DNA from: Oceanobacillus sp. J11TS1
GTDB taxonomy: Bacteria; Bacillota; Bacilli; Bacillales; Amphibacillaceae
Direction of reading: 5' to 3'
Assembly: GCF_018333215.1 (NCBI RefSeq)
Contig: NZ_BORO01000024.1
Location: 1-59,621 of the forward strand
DNA: 59,621 bases
Within the stretch, counting starts at the first letter, position 1; every line of letters starts with the position of its first letter. The position numbers were made by a program, and so were the translations under genes. Of the stretch, positions 1 to 8,966 are shown one piece after another. The notes below the pieces were generated by a model. It did not search any database, had not been told where the DNA came from, and worked only from the letters and a program-made list of their open reading frames with translations.

Positions 1-142
1 AAACTGTAATTGAGTCATTATTAATTCCTCCTACTTTGTTTATCGTCGTTGAAAACATTGTATCATAAGGAATTAATATGGCTCTTTTTTTATTTCCCCT
101 TTTTACACAATTATATGGACTTAATCCAGAAAAAGGTAAACT

Positions 143-170
143 CGCTCCACCTCGCTCCGCCCCCGCTCCA
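143..170. repeat. Mini-array of three CGCTCC cores
   Basis: CGCTCC cores begin at 143, 153 and 164, so they are 10 and 11 bp apart (one helical turn each). This is the smallest member of the CGCTC family seen as full arrays near 10.1, 24.4 and 32.4 kb, where spacing is 20/21 bp. It lies downstream of the mnmH terminator. No gene is supported in bases 1-205; a 60-codon frame at 49-231 crosses this repeat and has no family signature. Confidence 0.6.
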
Positions 171-205
171 AATTCAAACTAAATCCACACACGAAAAAAA
201 TAAAC

Positions 206-240
206 CACATAAAATAAACGTAAAAGTTTGATTTTATGTG
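206..240 (-). terminator. Terminator of selD-mnmH
   Basis: A perfect 10-bp stem pairs 206-215 with 231-240. On the minus strand it is followed by a T-rich run, as expected for an intrinsic terminator just after mnmH. Confidence 0.6.
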
Positions 241-275
241 ATTTACTCGCCTTAATAAGAGCTTGATTAAGTTTG

Positions 276-1328
276 TTACATCTTGATTTTTATATTCTCT
301 TCCTGATTAATAAAGTTAATAACGGCTTCCAACGCCTCATCAACACCATCCGCGTGGATATGAATCTGTCTGTCGCTTGGATATTGCTCGAGCGTATGTT
401 CATACCTTGGATCATAATAATAATCTAGCAGAAGTTCTACTGCGGAGGAGAAATTTCCTTGTTCTAAATCCTCAGCGATTTGTTTGGCGACAGGTGTGTG
501 GATATGCTTTTGTATTCTTTGAAAAGCTTCGATGATTTGCGTTTGATGCTCCTCTGGATGGTACTCGTGCAAGATATTTTCAATTCGTTTCTCCAAAGGC
601 AAATGAATAAACAATTGCATACCTGCTTCCTTTGCTTCATGTAAAAACAAAGGTAAGGATACCTTGCCAACTCGTTTGCTTTCTCCTTCTAAAAGAAGAT
701 ATGGTGATTGATTGTAGTGTTCCAGTTCTTGAACCAACAAAGATTCAAATGTTTTTTGATTATGCGGCTCCAAGCCGATTTGCCCAAATATAGACCCGCG
801 GTGATTCGCCATTCCTTCCAAATCAATTACAGGATAGCCCTTTTGTTTTAATCTTTGTAATAAAATTGTCTTGCCTGATCCTGTATAGCCGTTAAGCACA
901 TACAATTTTGGAGTGGAATGCAGCTCATCTAATTTTTTTACCACCCATTGCCTATAGGAACGGATTCCGCCATCTAATCTGGAAACATGCTCACCCATTA
1001 AGTCTACAACTGTTGCAGCGGTTTTACTGCGCATGCCGCCGCGCCAGCAGTAAACGACCTTTTCTTTTCCTAGTGTTTGGAATTGAGCAATAAACTCTGG
1101 GAGCTTGGCAGAAAAAATCTCTAAACCTTTCTTTTTAGCAGCTTCAGGACTGACTTGCTTATAAATCGTACCTACTTCAGCACGTTCGTCATCATCAAAA
1201 ACTGGAATATTTATACTTCCTGGAATACGGAACTCTGCAAATTCTTTAGGGGAACGCACATCAACTAATGCGATGGATTCTTCTTTTTGTTTCTTTAATA
1301 AATCATGTAATTTTATATCCTGAAACAT
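276..1328 (-). CDS. mnmH: tRNA 2-selenouridine synthase
   Basis: MnmH (SelU/YbbB) converts 2-thiouridine at wobble position 34 of certain tRNAs to 2-selenouridine, using selenophosphate. The 350-residue protein has an N-terminal rhodanese domain (about 1-130) with the active-site segment VYCWRGGMRS. A P-loop domain follows, with GYTGSGKT near residue 150. Length is near normal for the family. It lies 23 bp downstream of selD, whose product supplies its selenium donor, so the pair is a two-gene operon. The start ATG follows an AGGACGTGAG ribosome site. Confidence 0.93.
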   Translation of the reverse strand: MFQDIKLHDLLKKQKEESIALVDVRSPKEFAEFRIPGSINIPVFDDDERAEVGTIYKQVSPEAAKKKGLEIFSAKLPEFIAQFQTLGKEKVVYCWRGGMRSKTAATVVDLMGEHVSRLDGGIRSYRQWVVKKLDELHSTPKLYVLNGYTGSGKTILLQRLKQKGYPVIDLEGMANHRGSIFGQIGLEPHNQKTFESLLVQELEHYNQSPYLLLEGESKRVGKVSLPLFLHEAKEAGMQLFIHLPLEKRIENILHEYHPEEHQTQIIEAFQRIQKHIHTPVAKQIAEDLEQGNFSSAVELLLDYYYDPRYEHTLEQYPSDRQIHIHADGVDEALEAVINFINQEENIKIKM

Positions 1329-1351
1329 ATTCTCACGTCCTAACAGACCAA

Positions 1352-2404
1352 TTATTCTTCAATGGTTATATGTCCATTATTCCCATCTATGACGTTGCCA
1401 ATAATAGCTGCCTCAATATTTTTATTTTGGAGATCAGCAAGTAATTTTTCTGCATCCTCTTCCTTTACAGCAGCTAATAAACCACCCGAAGTAACCGCGT
1501 CACATAATATCCATTGATCTAATTGATCCAATGATTCTGTGAAAGTAACATCCTCTTTAATATAATTAAAGTTATTTTTGGTACCACCGGGAACCGCACC
1601 GTTTTCAGCAAGTTCTTTCACTCTTGGTAAAACAGGCACTTGCTGGTTAGAAATACGGACTTCCACGTTGCTTCCTTTTGCCATTTCTGAAGCATGTCCA
1701 AGCAAGCCAAACCCAGTAACATCTGTGCATGCATGGATTTCATAGTTATCCATTGTTTCTGCAGCTGTTTTATTTAACGTAGCCATTACTTTTGTTACGC
1801 GGTCAATTTCTTCTTTATTTAATAAACCTCTTTTAATCGAAGTCGTTAAAATTCCTACCCCGATTGGTTTCGTTAAGATAAGGACATCACCAGGTTTTGC
1901 ACCACTGTTTGTACGGATTTTATCAGGATGGATTGTTCCGGTGACAGCCAATCCAAATTTAGGCTCTTTATCATCAATAGAATGCCCGCCAACTAAGGCT
2001 ACACCAGCCTCTTTCAGCTTGCTGTCTGCACCTTCTAAAATGCTGGATAGAATTTGTTTATCTAAATCTGCAATTGGAAAAGCGACAATATTCAGTGCTG
2101 TTATTGGCTTTCCTCCCATTGCATAGACATCGCTGATAGCATTCGCAGCAGCGATTTGTCCAAAGGAATACGGATCATCCACAATTGGAGTGAAGAAGTC
2201 GAGCGTCTGAACAATAGCTGTATCATCATTTAATTTATAAACACCTGCATCATCACTGGTATCTAAACCAACTAATAAATTCGGATTTTCCGTCGCAGGG
2301 GAAAGTGACTGTAATACTTGGCGTAAATCTGCCGGTCCGATTTTGCAGCCGCATCCACCTTTGGAAGACAAAGCAGTTAGTTTAATTGGTTCTTTGCTAG
2401 TCAT
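1352..2404 (-). CDS. selD: Selenide, water dikinase
   Basis: SelD makes selenophosphate from selenide and ATP. The 350-residue protein carries the N-terminal motif GGCGCK, with the catalytic Cys at residue 18 and Lys at 21. The position often filled by selenocysteine is an ordinary Cys codon, so no recoding is needed. AIR-synthase-type segments such as VGLDTSDDAGVY and VGGHSIDD are present. It is first in the operon with mnmH. No selA or selB is in the window, so the visible selenium use is tRNA modification. Confidence 0.95.
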   Translation of the reverse strand: MTSKEPIKLTALSSKGGCGCKIGPADLRQVLQSLSPATENPNLLVGLDTSDDAGVYKLNDDTAIVQTLDFFTPIVDDPYSFGQIAAANAISDVYAMGGKPITALNIVAFPIADLDKQILSSILEGADSKLKEAGVALVGGHSIDDKEPKFGLAVTGTIHPDKIRTNSGAKPGDVLILTKPIGVGILTTSIKRGLLNKEEIDRVTKVMATLNKTAAETMDNYEIHACTDVTGFGLLGHASEMAKGSNVEVRISNQQVPVLPRVKELAENGAVPGGTKNNFNYIKEDVTFTESLDQLDQWILCDAVTSGGLLAAVKEEDAEKLLADLQNKNIEAAIIGNVIDGNNGHITIEE

Positions 2405-2530
2405 ATGATCAACCCTTCTGTAATTATATTTTATATCAATTCTACCATATAAGAGGGGGAAGGATGCTTTAGCGAGATTCTAATAAGAAAAATTGGTTTA
2501 TCCAGAACACTGAAATACTTTATATAAACA

Positions 2531-2572
2531 AAAAAACACACTAGAATACATAATGATTTTAGTGTGTTTTTT
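2531..2572 (-). terminator. Terminator of the carboxypeptidase gene
   Basis: AAAAAACACACTA (2531-2543) pairs perfectly with 2560-2572. The T-run on either strand would allow bidirectional action. It lies just after the minus-strand gene ending at 2585. Confidence 0.75.
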
Positions 2573-2584
2573 CGATGGATAGCT

Positions 2585-3610
2585 TTATTCAAATTGTGCT
2601 ACGTATTCTTCTAAAGTAATGTTTTCTTTTGTTATATATTTAGCTACCTTTTCACCAACATAACGTATATGCCACGGCTCATACTGATACCCTGTAATAT
2701 CTTCCTTGCCTTCAGGAAAACGAATGATAAATCCATAATTAGGAGCATTTTCCGCAAGCCATTTTCCTTCTTCTGTATCAGCAAACTCGGTTACTAAATC
2801 TAAATTTACTTCTGGACTGGTTACATCCATCGTTAGTCCCGTTTGATGCTCACTCTCTCCTGGGCGAGCACTAAATTTATTGGCGTAGTCTTCACCATGT
2901 TGGGAAGCATTAGCCGCGAATACATCGACTTGTCGATCGTAGGAACGGTAACCGGATTGGGCGTACATTTCTAATCCTGCTTCCTCTGCAGCAGCGAATA
3001 AATCTTCCAAAGCATGTGCCGCATTTTCACGCAGGTATTTTTTAGGTAAATCTTCTGTGAAAGGGAAAGGTACATCTGGCACCATCAAATCTTCTGGGAT
3101 ATAATCTTCCGGAAGCGCAAAGTTTTTATTGATAAGCGCCAGTTCATCGTATGGATTGCTGACAATTTCTGTTCCCGCATCGGTTGTTTCCGGTTGATCA
3201 GGAGGTGCAGCTAAACCTTCTCCCGGTTCAATACTTTTATCTTCCTCGAAAAAGGTGAATAATGCTTCTTTTGTAGCTTCGTCATAAACCCCAGAAGCAA
3301 TTAAGTTTTCGGATTGTAGTTGAAAGTCTGTAATTGCCCAGGTCAATTCTTCATCAAACGTGTCAGATAGATCCAAATCATATCCTATTTGATTTAAGGA
3401 CGCCTTTAAAAACTGCACATTTTCCCCTTTATCGAATTTCTGTAAATGCATATCGGGAGGAGTAACCTCTTCGCCAAGAGAAGATTCTGCTTGTGAGACA
3501 TGCTGGTTAGATGCTTCCGAATCTGCATTTTCTTTAACATCTCCTTGAGCTGAACAGCTGGCAAGTAATAAACAAATGGTTGAAAAGGCAATCCAGCCAA
3601 GTGGTTTCAT
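2585..3610 (-). CDS. Lipoprotein D-alanyl-D-alanine carboxypeptidase, VanY-like
   Basis: This is a peptidoglycan-trimming zinc peptidase of family M15B, 341 residues. It has a lipoprotein signal peptide with lipobox LASC (Cys19) and a Ser/Glu-rich linker. A peptidoglycan-binding-like helical domain follows at about 66-120, then the M15 catalytic domain. Zinc and catalytic motifs are visible: SEHQTGLTMD (SxHxxGxxxD) and EPWHIRYVG. It is predicted to be anchored on the outer face of the membrane. It is monocistronic with its own terminator. Resistance to glycopeptides is not implied, since no vanRSHAX genes are nearby. Confidence 0.88.
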   Translation of the reverse strand: MKPLGWIAFSTICLLLASCSAQGDVKENADSEASNQHVSQAESSLGEEVTPPDMHLQKFDKGENVQFLKASLNQIGYDLDLSDTFDEELTWAITDFQLQSENLIASGVYDEATKEALFTFFEEDKSIEPGEGLAAPPDQPETTDAGTEIVSNPYDELALINKNFALPEDYIPEDLMVPDVPFPFTEDLPKKYLRENAAHALEDLFAAAEEAGLEMYAQSGYRSYDRQVDVFAANASQHGEDYANKFSARPGESEHQTGLTMDVTSPEVNLDLVTEFADTEEGKWLAENAPNYGFIIRFPEGKEDITGYQYEPWHIRYVGEKVAKYITKENITLEEYVAQFE

Positions 3611-3796
3611 TATAATATCCCCTTACTAAAATGGTGTCTTTATTAATTAACCTCCTATGCCCAGAATCGTTTTTCTTTGGGATGGAGTTTTATTTTAGTA
3701 TAAGTAATTTCAATGTAGAATGAAAGTCAGAAAGTAGAAATTTTCTAGAGAGCATGCGTTCACCTATTTTTCTATTTCTAATATGTAAATGAAGGA

Positions 3797-3834
3797 AAGC
3801 TGGATAAAACCAGTCCATTGATTTTATCCAGCTT
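3797..3834 (-). terminator. Terminator of pepT
   Basis: AAGCTGGATAAAA (3797-3809) pairs perfectly with 3822-3834. It lies about 30 bp after the pepT stop on the minus strand. Confidence 0.65.
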
Positions 3835-3861
3835 AAGTTTGATAGGATGAGTAACCTTTTA

Positions 3862-5091
3862 TTATTTGGAAGCTGCAAATAAACGGCTAATTTCAACAAT
3901 TACTTTAGCTGCTTTTTCCATATTATTGATGGAAATATATTCAAATTTACCATGGAAGTTCTCCCCGCCAGTAAATAGGTTCGGCGTTGGCAATCCCATA
4001 AATGAAATTTGTGAACCGTCTGTACCGCCACGAACTGGTTCAATAATAGGTTCAATATCAAGGTTTTTCATTGCTTGTCCAGCAATATCAACAATATGTT
4101 TTACGGGCTCAATTTTTTCGCCCATATTGTAATATTGGTCTTTCATTTCCAACTGAACTGCTTTTTCCCCATATACGATCTTGATTTCTTCTGCATACTG
4201 TTTAAGCGTATTTTTGCGAGTTTCAAATTTTTCCCGGTCATGGTCACGGATGATATAGTATACAGTTGTTTTTTCAACATCCCCTTCTACAGAAATAAGG
4301 TGATAGAAGCCTTCATAACCTTCCGTGTGCTCTGGAGATTCTTCTTCTGGAAATTTGCAAATAAATTGTGCTGCCATTTTTCCTGCGTTCACCATTTTAT
4401 TTTTAGCTGTTCCTGGATGGACACTATTTCCATAAAAAATAACGCTGGCAGCTGCAGCATTAAAGCTTTCATATTGCAACTCCCCTAAAGGACCGCCATC
4501 TACTGTGTACGCATAGTCGCAGTCAAAGCGTTCTACATCAAATTTATGCGGGCCGCGTCCAATTTCTTCATCTGGCGTAAAAGCAACACGGATTTTTCCA
4601 TGTTCTATCTCAGGATGATTTATCAAGTATTCCACTGCTGTCATAATTTCGGCAATACCAGCCTTATCATCAGCTCCAAGCAACGTTGTTCCATCGGTCA
4701 CCATCAATTGATGCCCTTTATAATTAGAAAGCTCTGGAAAGTCATTTGGAGACAGAATGACGTTTTGAGATTCATTCAATACAATGTCTCCACCTTCATA
4801 TTGGATGACTTTTGGCGATACACCTTTTCCCGTAAAGTCTGTAGCTGTATCTACATGTGCTAAGAAGCCGATTGTTGGAATATCTTTATCTGTATTAGCA
4901 GGCAATGTAGCCATTAAATACCCGTTTTCATCATAGGACACTTCTTCCAGCCCAACTTCTTTTAATTCTTTTTCCAATAACTTAATTAAATCCCACTGTC
5001 CTGGTGTTGAAGGCGTTGCTGTCGAGTTCATATCCGATTGGGTGTCGATTTTTGCATAAGTTTCTAAGCGTCTAATTAATTGGTCCTTCAT
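3862..5091 (-). CDS. pepT: Peptidase T (tripeptide aminopeptidase)
   Basis: PepT is a cytosolic dizinc M20B peptidase that removes the N-terminal residue from tripeptides. At 409 residues it is the usual length. Metal-site segments are visible: [26 protein letters not shown], the DEEIGRG catalytic glutamates, HPGTAKNKM and the C-terminal [11 protein letters not shown]. The start ATG follows AAAGGAG at good distance. It is monocistronic, with a terminator immediately downstream. Confidence 0.95.
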   Translation of the reverse strand: MKDQLIRRLETYAKIDTQSDMNSTATPSTPGQWDLIKLLEKELKEVGLEEVSYDENGYLMATLPANTDKDIPTIGFLAHVDTATDFTGKGVSPKVIQYEGGDIVLNESQNVILSPNDFPELSNYKGHQLMVTDGTTLLGADDKAGIAEIMTAVEYLINHPEIEHGKIRVAFTPDEEIGRGPHKFDVERFDCDYAYTVDGGPLGELQYESFNAAAASVIFYGNSVHPGTAKNKMVNAGKMAAQFICKFPEEESPEHTEGYEGFYHLISVEGDVEKTTVYYIIRDHDREKFETRKNTLKQYAEEIKIVYGEKAVQLEMKDQYYNMGEKIEPVKHIVDIAGQAMKNLDIEPIIEPVRGGTDGSQISFMGLPTPNLFTGGENFHGKFEYISINNMEKAAKVIVEISRLFAASK

Positions 5092-5404
5092 AAAAATGTC
5101 TCCTTTAAGTAAATTTTAATGCATTAACATAAATACCAATCTAAAAGTTTTTGCAATTCTATTTTCACACTTCTTTGTATATTTTATCATAGTCAGAAAA
5201 AATCCGTATTAGAATACTTCTCTAAAAAGCTTTGTATGATGAAAAAAGGCTTTTTCCTGAATAGAATACCATTTTTAATGGGGGATGGAATTACCTCTCA
5301 CTAAATAATGTTTTCACTCTATCATTTCTTAAGAAAAATTTTTTCTGTTAAAATAAACAGAGAATGATAACACGAGAAAAAATAGAATATGGGAGGGTTT
5401 GATT
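5092..5404. other. Divergent intergenic region, nothing recognised
   Basis: This spacer separates pepT (minus) from the sulfurtransferase gene (plus) and must hold both promoters. It is AT-rich. I saw no clear riboswitch, repeat or small gene in it. Confidence 0.5.
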
Positions 5405-6247
5405 TTGAAAAACATCATTAGCGTGGAAAGACTAAAACGACGCCTAGCGCAAAATAATATTGTCATTGTAGATGTGCGATTTGATTTAATGGATGCTGAT
5501 GCCGGAAGAAAGGCTTATTTACAAGGTCATATACCTGGTTCTGTCTATATGGACCTAAATAGAGATTTATCTGGCAAAGCAGGCAAGCATGGCGGAAATC
5601 ACCCTTTACCTGACTGGGATTTGTTTGCAAGGAAGCTTGGGAAATTAGGCATTTCAAACGAAACGACGGTTGTCGTGTATGACCAGGGAAATGATATGTA
5701 TGCACCGCGTTTTTGGTGGCTGCTTGACTACTTAGGTCATGAAAAGATTTATATTTTAGATGGCGGCATAGATCGCTGGGTAGAAAAGGGAGGAGAGCTT
5801 ACATCAGAAGTTCCGAATCTTCAGCCAAAAACCTTCCGGAGAAACGAGAAGATAAATCGATACGTTGATATGGAAGAAGTCAGGGAAAAGCTTAGATCTC
5901 CTAAAACGACGATTATTGATTCCAGGGCGCCTGCCAGGTATTTAGGTGATGAGGAACCACTTTATTCCCGTGCAGGTCATATTCCGGGAGCAGTGAACTA
6001 TTTTTGGAAGGGTGTTTTAAAAGAAGATGGTACCTGGAAAAATGAGGAGCAGTTAAGGGAGCATTTTTCCCAATTAGATAAGGACGCAGAAATTATTGTT
6101 TCCTGTGGATCTGGTGTTTCCGCATGCCCGAATATTCTAGCGCTTGATAATGCTGGATTTACGAATGTGAAGCTATATCCTGGCAGCTTCAGCGACTGGA
6201 TTTCTTATGATAAGAATGAAGTAGCTATTGGTGAAGAGGATGAGTAA
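5405..6247 (+). CDS. Two-domain sulfurtransferase (rhodanese / mercaptopyruvate type)
   Basis: The protein has two tandem rhodanese domains (about 10-130 and 160-275). The second carries the active-site loop VSCGSGVSAC. This fits thiosulfate or 3-mercaptopyruvate sulfurtransferase; the CGSGVSA loop favours the mercaptopyruvate type but substrate cannot be settled. A TTG at 5399 touches the ribosome site GGGAGGG (5391-5397), so the in-frame TTG at 5405, seven bases from it, is the better start (280 residues). Its 3' end overlaps tag by 8 bases, implying translational coupling. Confidence 0.88.
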   Translation: MKNIISVERLKRRLAQNNIVIVDVRFDLMDADAGRKAYLQGHIPGSVYMDLNRDLSGKAGKHGGNHPLPDWDLFARKLGKLGISNETTVVVYDQGNDMYAPRFWWLLDYLGHEKIYILDGGIDRWVEKGGELTSEVPNLQPKTFRRNEKINRYVDMEEVREKLRSPKTTIIDSRAPARYLGDEEPLYSRAGHIPGAVNYFWKGVLKEDGTWKNEEQLREHFSQLDKDAEIIVSCGSGVSACPNILALDNAGFTNVKLYPGSFSDWISYDKNEVAIGEEDE

Positions 6248-6821
6248 AGAACGTTGTGCCTGGGTAAGCGAGGAACCTGTTTATATTGCTTACCATGATA
6301 AAGAATGGGGTAATCCTGTATTCGGTGATGATCGTTATCTATTTGAAATGCTGACATTGGAAGGAGCCCAGGCTGGATTGAGCTGGATTACGATTTTAAA
6401 ACGGCGGGAAAATTATCGCCGGGCTTTTGATAACTTTGAACCCGATGTTATCGCTGACTATTCAGATGAGAAAATAAAAGCTTTAATGCAGGATGAAGGG
6501 ATCATCCGAAACAGACGAAAAATTGAATCTGTGATTAAGAATGCAAAAGCATTCAAGCAGATTCAAAAAGAATTCGGATCGTTTGATCATTATGTATGGG
6601 GGTTTGTCGGGAGAGAGCCAATTGTGAATAAGTGGGAAAAGCATGAAGATGTCCCGGCTCAAACGGAATTGTCAAAACAAATAAGCAAGGATTTGAAAAA
6701 GAGAGGTTTTTCCTTCGTAGGTCCTGTGATTTGTTACTCGTTTATGCAGGCGATTGGCATGATAAATGATCATACTGCAAACTGTTTTTTAAGTGAAAAT
6801 AAAAAGGACTTAAGGAATTAA
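6240..6821 (+). CDS. tag: DNA-3-methyladenine glycosylase I
   Basis: Tag excises 3-methyladenine from alkylated DNA as a base-excision repair enzyme. The product begins MSKERCAWVSEEP, close to the E. coli Tag N-terminus. The zinc-binding Cys near residue 6 and the C-terminal HTANC pair are present, as is YHDKEWG. The ATG at 6240 gives the family-typical N-terminus (193 residues); TTG 6228 and GTG 6231 are in-frame alternatives. It overlaps the end of the sulfurtransferase gene. A direct link between the two functions is not obvious. Confidence 0.92.
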   Translation: MSKERCAWVSEEPVYIAYHDKEWGNPVFGDDRYLFEMLTLEGAQAGLSWITILKRRENYRRAFDNFEPDVIADYSDEKIKALMQDEGIIRNRRKIESVIKNAKAFKQIQKEFGSFDHYVWGFVGREPIVNKWEKHEDVPAQTELSKQISKDLKKRGFSFVGPVICYSFMQAIGMINDHTANCFLSENKKDLRN

Positions 6822-6997
6822 TCGATCGGTTGTTTCTGTTGTATTTCCACGGCAAAAGCATCTTTTTAAAAGACAAGCAATTTTCTTTGTTTTATCTATT
6901 TCTTCATGTAGAATCAAACTGAATTAACTAGAAGTAATTATATGATAACGCCATCTAGAAACAATGGAAGATGGTTCATAGGAGGGAATGTAAGAAG

Positions 6998-7822
6998 ATG
7001 AAATACGTTACATTAAATAATGGATTAGAAATGCCGCAGCTTGGGTTTGGCGTGTGGAAAGTAGAAAATAAAGAAGCTGCTCCTGCAGTGGAACATGCGT
7101 TAAAGTCTGGCTATCGTTCCATTGATACAGCAAAAGTTTACGGAAATGAAGAAGGCGTTGGAGAAGCAATCGCCAATAGCGGTGTTTCCCGTGAAGAATT
7201 ATTTATTACTACAAAAGTGTGGAACGCAGATCATGGTTACGAGGAAACGTTGAAGGCATTTGACGCCAGCTTAGAAAGACTTGGACTAGATTATGTGGAT
7301 TTATATTTAGTACACTGGCCAACACCTGCTTATGATCAGTATATTGACACATATAAAGCATTGGAACAAATCTATAAAGACGGCAAAGCAAAAGCAATTG
7401 GCGTATGTAATTTTGAAATTGAGCATCTAGAACGTTTATTAGATGAATGTGAAGTCGTTCCTGCTGTAAACCAAGTAGAATGCCATCCGTACTTACAGCA
7501 AAAAGAATTACGTGCATTTTGTAAAGAAAAAGGTATTCATGTGGAAGCTTATAGCCCTCTTATGAACGGCAGAGATGTGTTAGAAGATGAGGATCTTCAA
7601 CAGATAGCTGCGAAAAAAGGAAAAACAATTGCCCAAGTAATCCTTCGCTGGCACTTGCAATCAGATTTAATTGTCATTCCAAAATCAGTAACACCTTCTC
7701 GGATTGAAGAAAATTTAGATGTATTTGATTTTGAATTAAGTGAAGATGAGATGAAAACAATCGATGCTCTAGATCGTAATATCCGAAGCGGCTCACACCC
7801 AAATGAAATGAATGTGCGTTAA
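6998..7822 (+). CDS. Aldo/keto reductase
   Basis: This is a 274-residue NADPH-dependent reductase of the AKR family, similar to B. subtilis YvgN/YtbE. It is a cytosolic (alpha/beta)8 barrel acting on aldehydes such as methylglyoxal in characterised relatives. Catalytic tetrad segments are visible: SIDTAKVYGNE (Asp, Tyr), TTKVW (Lys) and LVHWP (His). The C-terminal IPKSVTPSRIEEN binds cofactor. The frame is open from 6971, but GGAGGG at 6981-6986 sits 11 bases before the ATG at 6998, which also gives the usual MKYVTLNNG start. Confidence 0.9.
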   Translation: MKYVTLNNGLEMPQLGFGVWKVENKEAAPAVEHALKSGYRSIDTAKVYGNEEGVGEAIANSGVSREELFITTKVWNADHGYEETLKAFDASLERLGLDYVDLYLVHWPTPAYDQYIDTYKALEQIYKDGKAKAIGVCNFEIEHLERLLDECEVVPAVNQVECHPYLQQKELRAFCKEKGIHVEAYSPLMNGRDVLEDEDLQQIAAKKGKTIAQVILRWHLQSDLIVIPKSVTPSRIEENLDVFDFELSEDEMKTIDALDRNIRSGSHPNEMNVR

Positions 7823-7879
7823 TTTTTATTATTGGTGGGAAACGCACTATAATATTTTAGCTTAACGGAACAAGCAATC

Positions 7880-7960
7880 AAAAAACACCTTTCTTCTCTT
7901 GTTAGAACTAAAGTGAAACCAAGTTAAGGACACGTTAGTTAGAGGTGGAAGGTGTTTTTT
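7880..7960. terminator. Possible bidirectional terminator with a long loop
   Basis: AAAAAACACCTT (7880-7891) pairs with AAGGTGTTTTTT (7949-7960) across a 57-base loop. It lies between convergent genes and gives a T-run in both directions. The long loop lowers confidence. Confidence 0.5.
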
Positions 7961-7961
7961 C

Positions 7962-8504
7962 TTATTTGAAAAAACGTTTTACAGCTTGTTCAAATTCTTT
8001 AAAGTAAGGAGGGATTTCATCGGGTGACAGGTGGGAATACATTTTTTCAGCAATGGACTGGTTGTACCATTTTTGTTGGTCATAGCCAGCATTGAAGTTT
8101 TTCCAAATACGATCACCGAATTTTTTATGCTCTTTCTCCAATTCCAAAAGATTATCTAGTTTATCCGCGATAATCAGATATTTCACTTCTTTCGGTGCAT
8201 TTTGCAGATGATTAACGGTTGCTGTTTTTCGCTCCCACCAAGACTTTGATTTATCCTCCGTATGAGAGGCAACAAGATCTGCAACTTCCTTCCCAAATTG
8301 CTGTTCAATATCTTTAAGGCTGACACTGGTATCTTCTACCACGTCATGTAAGTAGCCTGCACTAATCAAATCATCAGAGTAACCTGCTTTTTCTAAACGT
8401 TCTGCAACACGAATAGGATGGGTAATATAAGGCTCGTTTGAATTTTTACGTACTTGTCCTTCATGAGCTTTCGTAGCAAAAGCTTTTGCATCGTCTCTTT
8501 TCAT
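7962..8504 (-). CDS. HD-domain phosphohydrolase, small RelA/SpoT hydrolase-like
   Basis: The 180-residue protein is a stand-alone HD domain. It shows THPIRVAERL, the diagnostic HD pair in GYLHDVVEDT, and a downstream SHTEDKSKSW segment. These match the hydrolase half of RelA/SpoT enzymes (MESH1-like), which remove pyrophosphate from (p)ppGpp. No synthetase or TGS domain is present. Substrate is inferred only from the fold; other nucleotide phosphates are possible. It is monocistronic and convergent with the aldo/keto reductase gene. Confidence 0.8.
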   Translation of the reverse strand: MKRDDAKAFATKAHEGQVRKNSNEPYITHPIRVAERLEKAGYSDDLISAGYLHDVVEDTSVSLKDIEQQFGKEVADLVASHTEDKSKSWWERKTATVNHLQNAPKEVKYLIIADKLDNLLELEKEHKKFGDRIWKNFNAGYDQQKWYNQSIAEKMYSHLSPDEIPPYFKEFEQAVKRFFK

Positions 8505-8966
8505 TATTTCCTCCTAAAAACAAAAATAGGTAGTCTTATTATAACAGAAAAAGCGTATATAATCTGACTTTTTTCTCATTAATAACGCCTGTTTTTTTCG
8601 ACATTAAAAGTGATTAATATTCAATTTTGCGAGTGTTACAGCTTTAAAGAGCATTTGAACGGAACAAATATTGGTAAAATAGTCCCTTAGAAGAGTTTGT
8701 CTGCTGTATGTGCCAGTACAGAATTTTATGAGGAAAGATTCCCCTAATAACTTCATCTGTCTTTCATTTATTGCAGGAAACAAGTACACTAGATGTAAGA
8801 TAAAACGAAACTTCATTTAGTGGAAGCTTCTGTTCTTTTCCTCCTAAGTGTAGTTGCGTGATTCGGAAATCAGCCGTTAAAATAGACTTCATTTTCCTCT
8901 GTTTTTGAGGCAGGAAGCTACGGATGATGATACTATGATAATTTTTAAGATAAGCGAGGGACATTC
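8505..8966. other. Divergent intergenic region, nothing recognised
   Basis: This stretch of about 460 bases lies between the HD hydrolase (minus) and fni (plus). Two short minus-strand frames (8604-8816 and 8764-8964) have no family features. I saw no repeat array, riboswitch or strong hairpin. Confidence 0.5.

Noticed and set aside
2340-2360. Selenocysteine codon in selD
   Set aside because: The active-site position is an ordinary Cys codon in GGCGCK; no in-frame TGA is present.
2585-3610. Vancomycin-resistance vanY
   Set aside because: No van cluster is nearby and the lipoprotein architecture is that of housekeeping D,D-carboxypeptidases of Bacillaceae.
4075-4488. 137-codon plus-strand frame
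   Set aside because: Antisense to pepT, with a low-complexity Phe-rich product; a shadow.
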